Origin: JBJXDT01 sp046153505
GTDB lineage: Bacteria > Pseudomonadota > Gammaproteobacteria > Burkholderiales > Methylophilaceae
DNA: 58,637 nt
Direction: 5' to 3'
Assembly (NCBI GenBank): GCA_046153505.1
Contig: JBJXDT010000044.1
Location: forward strand, 1 to 58,637
Below are positions 53,716 to 58,637 of the stretch, one piece after another. The position numbers were made by a program, and so were the translations under genes. Numbering within the stretch: position 1 is the stretch's first letter; every line of letters begins with the position of its first letter. The notes beneath the pieces were generated by a model that was not told where the DNA came from, did not search any database, and saw only the letters and a list, made by a program, of their open reading frames with translations.

Positions 53716-54776
53716 GACTGTTTCCCTTCGCGCATTGACAGCTTCATTAAAAGCAACTTAGCCATGGCGAGCACCAAAAATGTAATGAAGAACAATGTTA
53801 AGCCTAAGGTAATAAGCGATGAGGTATAAATATCGCCTACCGCTTCAGTAAACTCGTTTGCTAAAGCAGATGAGATGGTGTTTCCTGGCATCATCAGCGA
53901 AGCAGAAAGCTCATGTGCATTACCAATCACAAATGTGACTGCCATTGTTTCTCCTAATGCGCGACCAAGTCCAAGCATCACGCCACCTATAACACCAGTT
54001 TTTGTATAAGGTAAAACGACATTCCAGATGACTTCCCAAGTTGTGGCGCCAAGGCTGTAGGCTGATTCTTTAAGCATTGGTGGGACAATTTCGAAAACAT
54101 CGCGCATAACTGAAGTAGTAAACGGTATCACCATAATAGATAAGATAAAGGCGGCAGTAAACATGCCAATCCCCATCGGAGGGCCTTGAAATAGTTGTCC
54201 TATTAAGGGCAAAGCGCCTAAATTGTCATTAATCCAAGGTTGCAGATGATCGGCATAAATAGGCGCAAAAACAAACAAGCCCCACATGCCATAGATGATA
54301 CTTGGAATGCCTGCAAGCAGCTCAATAGCCACGCCAATAGGGCGCTTTAGCCACACGGGAGAAAGTTCAGTAATAAAAATTGCAATACCGAAACTGACTG
54401 GAACACCAATTAACATGGCAATTAATGCCGTTACAAGTGTGCCATATATAGGCACCAAGCCACCAAAATTGACTTGAACAGGATCCCAAGCATCGTGGAT
54501 AAAAAACCCTGGACCAAAGTGTTTGAGCGCGGGCCAGCTACCAATGAACAAGGTAACAATAATCCCAAGTAACAAAATAAAAACCAGAAATGCAAAGAAC
54601 TTTGTTGTGTGATGAAATAGGCTATCCAGTACAGCGCCCATATCTTTTGGTTTTAGCGTGTTTGACAATTTGCGAGTTCCCTGAGTTGTTGCTTTATCTG
54701 CGTCTAGTAAGGCTGAGAGAGGTTTTCCTCTCTCAGTATTTCCTACCGTGACTATTTCATCATTATAAGATGTCAT
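53712..54776 (-). CDS. pstC: Phosphate ABC transporter permease PstC
   Basis: Starting from ATG at 54776 gives 354 residues; a TTG at 54782 is less likely. About six membrane segments follow a roughly 60-residue cytoplasmic N-terminus that is longer than usual. The EAA-like loop reads MLKESAYSLGATTWEVIWNVVLPYTKTGVIGGVMLGLGRALGETMAVTFVIGN. A small palindrome separates it from pstS. Confidence 0.95.
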   Translation of the reverse strand: MTSYNDEIVTVGNTERGKPLSALLDADKATTQGTRKLSNTLKPKDMGAVLDSLFHHTTKFFAFLVFILLLGIIVTLFIGSWPALKHFGPGFFIHDAWDPVQVNFGGLVPIYGTLVTALIAMLIGVPVSFGIAIFITELSPVWLKRPIGVAIELLAGIPSIIYGMWGLFVFAPIYADHLQPWINDNLGALPLIGQLFQGPPMGIGMFTAAFILSIMVIPFTTSVMRDVFEIVPPMLKESAYSLGATTWEVIWNVVLPYTKTGVIGGVMLGLGRALGETMAVTFVIGNAHELSASLMMPGNTISSALANEFTEAVGDIYTSSLITLGLTLFFITFLVLAMAKLLLMKLSMREGKQS

Positions 54777-54793
54777 TTGCAAGTCAACTAAGA

Positions 54794-54810
54794 TGACATT
54801 TGCAATGTCA
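54794..54810. promoter_or_regulatory. Palindrome in the pstS-pstC gap
   Basis: TGACATT, TGC, AATGTCA is a perfect 7-3-7 inverted repeat in the 42-bp gap. It could form a weak mRNA hairpin that stabilises pstS message, or be a decayed pair of Pho half-sites, since TGTCA is the PhoB core. Confidence 0.4.
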
Positions 54811-54818
54811 AATGTTAA

Positions 54819-55874
54819 TTATTGCGTCCAGATTGCGGCTCCATCTTTGCTCTTGATGTTGTTTTTCCAGCTTGTCTGAATTAATGTGACTACTGAGGCT
54901 GGCATTGGCACGTAATCAAGAGCTTTTGCAGAAAGTGCGCCACTCTTGTAAGCGTAATCAAAGAATTTTAATACTTCTTTAGCGTTTTCTGGCTTGTCTT
55001 GTGATTTGTGCATCAAGATAAAGCTTGCACCAGTAATTGGCCAAGACGCTTTGCCAGGCTCATTAGTCAAAATTTCATAAAAGCCAGGTGCTTTATCCCA
55101 TTCTGCATATTGCGCAGCCGATTGAAAGCTTTCGATGCTTGGTTTAACAAACTCACCATCACGGTTTTGCAAGCTTACGGTAGGTAAATTGTTTTGTTTA
55201 GCAAATGCATATTCTACATAACCAATAGCGCCTTTAATGCGTTGTGCGTATGAAGCGACACCCTCATTACCCTTACCACCTAAGCCTGTTGGCCAAGCAA
55301 CTGAAGTATCAGCGCCTACTTTATCAGCCCACTCTTTGCTTACTTTGCCTAAGTAGTTGGTAAATACAAATGATGTGCCTGAACCGTCAGAACGATGCAC
55401 TACGGTAATGGCTGAGTCTGGTAAAGCTAAGTTCGGGTTAAGTGCTTTAATTGCTGGGTCGTTCCATTTAGTGATTTTTTTCAAATAAATATTGGCGAGC
55501 ACTTCACCACTGAGGCGCATTTCGCCATCAGTAACGCCAGGTACGTTAACTACAGGAACAACACCACCAACAATCGCTGGGAACTGTGTAAGACCTGCTT
55601 TTTCCAACTCTTCTGGTTTTAATGGTTTGTCAGATGCGCCGAAATCAACTGTTTTGTTGGTGATTTGTTTGATGCCACCACCAGAACCGATAGATTGGTA
55701 ATTTAATTTAACGCCAGTTTTAACGTTGTATGACTCAGCCCATTTAGCGTAAATCGGGTATGGGAATGTAGCTCCAGCACCAGTAATATCGACAGCGAAT
55801 GACGATGTTGCAATAGTTAGCCCAACAGCAAATATAGAAGCTACGCTTAATGATTTTACAAACTTAGTTTGCAT
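54819..55874 (-). CDS. pstS: Phosphate-binding protein PstS
   Basis: PstS captures Pi in the periplasm for PstCAB. Starting from ATG at 55874 with GGAG upstream gives 351 residues; the signal peptide ends SSFA before VDITGAGATFPYPIY. Phosphate-binding segments include GAGATFP, SIGSGGG, FGASDKPL and HRSDGSGTSF. It is the first gene of the pst-phoU-ppk1-sixA operon, behind a Pho box. Confidence 0.97.
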   Translation of the reverse strand: MQTKFVKSLSVASIFAVGLTIATSSFAVDITGAGATFPYPIYAKWAESYNVKTGVKLNYQSIGSGGGIKQITNKTVDFGASDKPLKPEELEKAGLTQFPAIVGGVVPVVNVPGVTDGEMRLSGEVLANIYLKKITKWNDPAIKALNPNLALPDSAITVVHRSDGSGTSFVFTNYLGKVSKEWADKVGADTSVAWPTGLGGKGNEGVASYAQRIKGAIGYVEYAFAKQNNLPTVSLQNRDGEFVKPSIESFQSAAQYAEWDKAPGFYEILTNEPGKASWPITGASFILMHKSQDKPENAKEVLKFFDYAYKSGALSAKALDYVPMPASVVTLIQTSWKNNIKSKDGAAIWTQ

Positions 55875-55963
55875 TGAAATCTCCAAAATTAATAAATTAC
55901 TGCTTATGCAGCAAGCACATTAACGTTATATTGTTAATCTAGACTACGCATTTCAATGAAGAT

Positions 55964-55995
55964 TTTATAAAAGATTTATGACATTAATGTGACAA
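55964..55995 (-). promoter_or_regulatory. Pho box and -10 of the pstS promoter
   Basis: On the minus strand TTGTCAC, ATTA, ATGTCAT (55995-55978) has the exact 7-4-7 Pho-box layout with 6/7 matches in each half (the second base is T and the TGTCA core is intact in both), and TATAAA follows at 55969-55964. Another TGTCAT lies 14 bp further upstream. The predicted start would give a leader of about 80 nt before pstS. The rest of the roughly 300-bp gap to the aquaporin gene shows no further clear site. Confidence 0.75.
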
Positions 55996-56174
55996 CCAAC
56001 AAATGACATTTAATTTTCTTTTCAAAACTGATGCATATAAAACGCATTACAATACCTACCTTAAACTCTAAACTTGGCGTTTTCTTGATCTGTTTAGCCT
56101 TGGATTATGAATATTCACAATTTTGTAACTAAACTTTGTTGAAATGACAGTGGATATTTTTTAAAAGGTATGTA

Positions 56175-56822
56175 ATGGGTACGATAGTGAAAAATAAAAT
56201 TGCGACTGAATTTTTGGGCACAGCCTTATTGCTAGCCATTGTCACTGGCTCAGGCATTATGGGAGAGGCATTGGGCGCAGGCAATGCGGCGGTGGCTTTG
56301 CTTGGTAATAGCATCGCCACGGGTTGTGGCTTGTTTGTACTCATTACCTTGCTTGGCCCAATTTCAGGAGCGCATTTTAATCCTGCAGTGAGCCTAATGT
56401 TTTGGCGTTCTGGCACACTTCAAACACAAACACTATTTGCATATTTGGCTGCACAATTTAGCGGTGCAATCGCTGGCGTTTGGTTAACTCATTTTATTTT
56501 TGGCTTACAAATTTTGCAAACCTCTGTTAAGTCCAGAACAGGCAGTGGCGTATGGTTAAGTGAGTTTATATCTACATTAATATTGTTGGCAGTCATTCGC
56601 TTGGGACTTAAATATGCAGGTGAAAAAATTGCGTTGTTAGTCGCCATGACCGTGACGGCGGGCTACTGGTTTACATCCTCTACTTTTTTTGCCAATCCTG
56701 CGGTGACAATTGCGCGTAGCTTGACGAATACTTTTGTAGGTATTGCACCGATAGATGTTGCTGGCTTTGTACTGGCGCAAATTGCGGCAGTTTTTTTTAT
56801 TTCTATGGGAATAAAAAAATGA
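56175..56822 (+). CDS. MIP family channel, AqpS-like aquaglyceroporin
   Basis: This 215-residue protein is a six-helix MIP channel with both pore motifs: GAHFNPAVS after helix 2 and FANPAVTIAR after helix 5. It overlaps the arsenate reductase start by ATGA, and in some rhizobia the AqpS channel paired with ArsC releases arsenite. A general water or glycerol channel is the alternative. It is divergent from pstS, with about 300 bp between the starts. Confidence 0.85.
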   Translation: MGTIVKNKIATEFLGTALLLAIVTGSGIMGEALGAGNAAVALLGNSIATGCGLFVLITLLGPISGAHFNPAVSLMFWRSGTLQTQTLFAYLAAQFSGAIAGVWLTHFIFGLQILQTSVKSRTGSGVWLSEFISTLILLAVIRLGLKYAGEKIALLVAMTVTAGYWFTSSTFFANPAVTIARSLTNTFVGIAPIDVAGFVLAQIAAVFFISMGIKK

Positions 56823-57292
56823 ACATTCTATTTTTATGCACTGGCAATTCCTGCCGTTCCATTTTGGCAGAGGCCACATTTAATGCACTTGCACCAAAGG
56901 GCATGCGTGCTATGAGCGCAGGCAGCAAACCTACTGGCGAGGTGCACCCACGCTCAATTGCGCTCCTCAAAAGCAAAGGCATTGCAACGGAAGGGTATAA
57001 CAGCAAATCTTGGGATAATTTGCCTATCGTTCCCGATATTGTGATTACCGTGTGTGGCAATGCAGCGGGTGAAACATGCCCCGCTTATATTGGCAATGTG
57101 GTGCGTGCACATTGGGGGGTTGAGGACCCGGCCAAAGCCACTGGCACCGATGAAGAAATTGACGCTAGCTTTGAGCACGCTTACAAAATTTTGCGTAAGC
57201 GTATAGAGGCTTTTTTAGCGTTACCTTTAGATGTGTTATTAATGGATAAAGCGCGTTTAAAAGTTGCCTTGGATGAGATAGGTACTATCTAA
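56819..57292 (+). CDS. arsC: Arsenate reductase, low-molecular-weight phosphatase type
   Basis: This 157-residue protein has the CX5R loop CTGNSCR (Cys7-Arg13) and two more cysteines (Cys79, Cys87) in VITVCGNAAGETCPAY, followed by AHWGVEDPAKA. This is the pattern of thioredoxin-coupled ArsC, not of a plain protein tyrosine phosphatase. It reduces arsenate to arsenite, which the coupled channel may release. No arsR was seen. Confidence 0.9.
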   Translation: MNILFLCTGNSCRSILAEATFNALAPKGMRAMSAGSKPTGEVHPRSIALLKSKGIATEGYNSKSWDNLPIVPDIVITVCGNAAGETCPAYIGNVVRAHWGVEDPAKATGTDEEIDASFEHAYKILRKRIEAFLALPLDVLLMDKARLKVALDEIGTI

Positions 57293-57312
57293 ATTCAACA
57301 TTCCCTTTCAGG

Positions 57313-57318
57313 TATAAT
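57313..57318 (+). promoter_or_regulatory. -10 element of the prfB promoter
   Basis: A perfect TATAAT lies 25 bp before the prfB ATG. No convincing -35 is placed 16-18 bp upstream, so this call rests on the -10 alone. Confidence 0.4.
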
Positions 57319-57343
57319 GATGGTTTTTAAAGCTTAAGCCATT

Positions 57344-58448
57344 ATGGAAGCCGAACAACTCAATATTATCGCCAATCGTTTAAATGATTTAAACGAACGC
57401 CAATTGTCCCTTCGGGGGTATCTTTGACTTTGAAAATAAGGCGCAACGTTTGGAAGAAGTCAATGGTCTGCTAGAGGACCCCAAGATATGGGATAACGCA
57501 GAAAAAGCGCAAAAATTAGGCAAGGAAAAGCGCGAGTTGGAACAGGTAGTTAACTCCCTAAAAACACTTGAAACTGGCATTAGCGATGGCCAAGAGCTGT
57601 TCGAAATGGCGCGGGAAGAGAATGACGAAGATACCTTAATCAGTGTGGATGCCGATTCTAAAGCACTTGAAAAGCGTATTGAGGAAATGGAATTCAGGCG
57701 CATGTTCTCTGGACCGATGGATACCAATAACTGCTTTATCGAGTTTCAATCTGGCTCTGGTGGCACCGAGGCGCAAGATTGGGCGGCTATGCTCTTGCGA
57801 ATGTATTTACGTTATTGTGAGCGCAAAGGCTTTAAGGTTGAAGTGCTAGAAGAGTCTGATGGCGATGTGGCAGGAATCAAAGGTGCTTCTATCAAAGTCA
57901 CAGGTGACTACGCATTTGGTACCCTAAGAACCGAAAATGGCGTACACCGCTTGGTGCGAAAATCTCCCTTTGATAGCAACGCCAAGCGCCATACCAGTTT
58001 TGCCAGCGTGCAAGTATTCCCTGAAGTTGACGATTCGATTGAGATTGAGATTAACCCAGCCGATTTGCGCATTGATACCTATCGCGCGAGTGGGGCAGGT
58101 GGTCAGCATATCAATAAAACAGATTCCGCCGTACGTATTACGCACATTCCGACTGGGGTGGTAGTGCAATGCCAAAATGACCGTTCGCAACATCGCAACA
58201 AAGATGAAGCGATGAATATGCTAAAAGGCGCACTTTACAACCTAGAACTCAGCAAACGTAACGAGGAAAAACAAGCTTTAGAGGATGCTAAGACTGATAT
58301 TGGTTGGGGACACCAAATCCGCAGTTATGTGCTTGATCAAGGACGTATTAAAGACTTACGTACCAATGTGGAAATTGGTAATACGCAAGGCGTTCTTGAT
58401 GGTGATTTAGACCCCTTTATCCAAGTGAGCTTGAAGCAAGGTATTTAG
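57344..58448 (+). CDS. prfB: Peptide chain release factor 2, with +1 programmed frameshift
   Basis: RF2 ends translation at UAA and UGA. Reading from ATG at 57344, 27 codons end at CTT TGA (57422-57427); a +1 slip to GAC continues in the frame to 58448, giving about 367 residues. The slip site, with GGGGG upstream at 57414-57418, is the conserved prfB autoregulatory signal. The second reading frame has SPF in RKSPFDSNAKRH and GGQ in SGAGGQHINKTDS. Counting only the second frame would lose the N-terminus. Confidence 0.97.
57414..57428 (+). other. prfB: prfB +1 frameshift site
   Basis: GGGGG (57414-57418) acts as an internal Shine-Dalgarno-like spacer 3 bases before CTT TGA C. Scarce RF2 allows a slip at CTT over TGA, so RF2 levels regulate their own synthesis. 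The arrangement matches the well-known E. coli site. Confidence 0.95.
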
Positions 58449-58637
58449 TTAGCCTGTGTTTCTTAGTCCCGCGGCAATACCATTAATGGTAAGTTGTATC
58501 GCAAGTTTGAGTTTTTCATCGGTTTCCCCATTTCTAAAGCGTTGAATCATTTCTACTTGTAAGTGATTTAGTGGGTCTAAATAAGGTAAGCGGTTACGGA
58601 TGGAATTGGCTAGCGTCGGGTTCGCACTTAGCCGCTC
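58449..58637 (-). CDS. ppc: Phosphoenolpyruvate carboxylase, C-terminal end (5' end outside window)
   Basis: The last 62 codons and stop are visible on the minus strand. They read through RNRLPYLDPLNHLQVEM to LTINGIAAGLRNTG, the conserved C-terminus of Ppc that carries the terminal regulatory and catalytic loops. Ppc carboxylates phosphoenolpyruvate to oxaloacetate. Its stop directly abuts the prfB stop, so the genes converge with no gap. Confidence 0.93.
   Translation of the reverse strand, partial: ERLSANPTLANSIRNRLPYLDPLNHLQVEMIQRFRNGETDEKLKLAIQLTINGIAAGLRNTG

Overview
The window looks like a chromosomal segment of a moderately AT-rich betaproteobacterium, most consistent with a methylotroph of the Methylophilaceae (Methylotenera/Methylophilus type). 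The basis is the Entner-Doudoroff pair edd-eda, the block carA-carB-greA-yhbY-rlmE-ftsH-folP-glmM in typical gamma/betaproteobacterial order, and the character of the proteins. The genus is an inference; no 16S rRNA gene is present. No tRNA, rRNA, CRISPR array, prophage or insertion sequence was seen.

Layout. 0-3.6 kb: surface-glycan genes (a 5'-truncated glycosyltransferase, an O-antigen ligase-like protein, a family 2 glycosyltransferase, an LpxL-type acyltransferase). 3.6-6.2 kb: edd-eda, with a clear promoter and terminator. 6.3-10.4 kb: a HAD phosphatase, then a glycosyltransferase, a LABN membrane protein, UDP-glucose dehydrogenase and a UDP-glucuronate 4-epimerase, which together look like a lipid-linked uronic acid module. 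10.3-23.4 kb (minus strand): hrcA, a PilZ protein, hemH, a tripartite RND efflux system, and the ADP-heptose genes hldD-gmhA-hldE with waaF. 23.5-30.6 kb: nadK-recN, a broken small lipoprotein gene between inverted repeats, an M48 protease, fur, a BamE with a very long tail, and dapB. 30.6-43.7 kb: a diguanylate cyclase, a DUF2238 protein, and the carAB-to-glmM housekeeping block.

43.8-57.3 kb is the most distinctive part, a 'phosphate island'. It holds a PAP2 phosphatase, an exported zinc phospholipase C, a family 4 glycosyltransferase of the glycolipid-synthase type, exopolyphosphatase, a Lys/Ala-rich DNA-binding protein, sixA, ppk1, phoU, pstBACS, and an aquaglyceroporin with arsenate reductase. 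A good Pho box lies in front of pstS and weaker Pho-box-like sites precede the PAP2 and glycosyltransferase genes. Together these suggest one phosphate-stress programme: Pi import, polyphosphate storage and use, possible replacement of phospholipids by glycolipids, and protection from arsenate that enters through the phosphate transporter. The window ends with prfB, which carries its +1 programmed frameshift, and the 3' end of ppc.

Main leads: (1) the PAP2/phospholipase C/glycosyltransferase group as a phosphate-sparing lipid-remodelling set; (2) a histone-like protein with a ribbon-helix-helix-like domain between ppx and sixA-ppk1, preceded by a perfect 17-bp palindrome; (3) the galacturonate-type lipid-carrier module; (4) the BamE tail with repeated amphipathic motifs; (5) a small lipoprotein gene interrupted by a single in-frame TAA.
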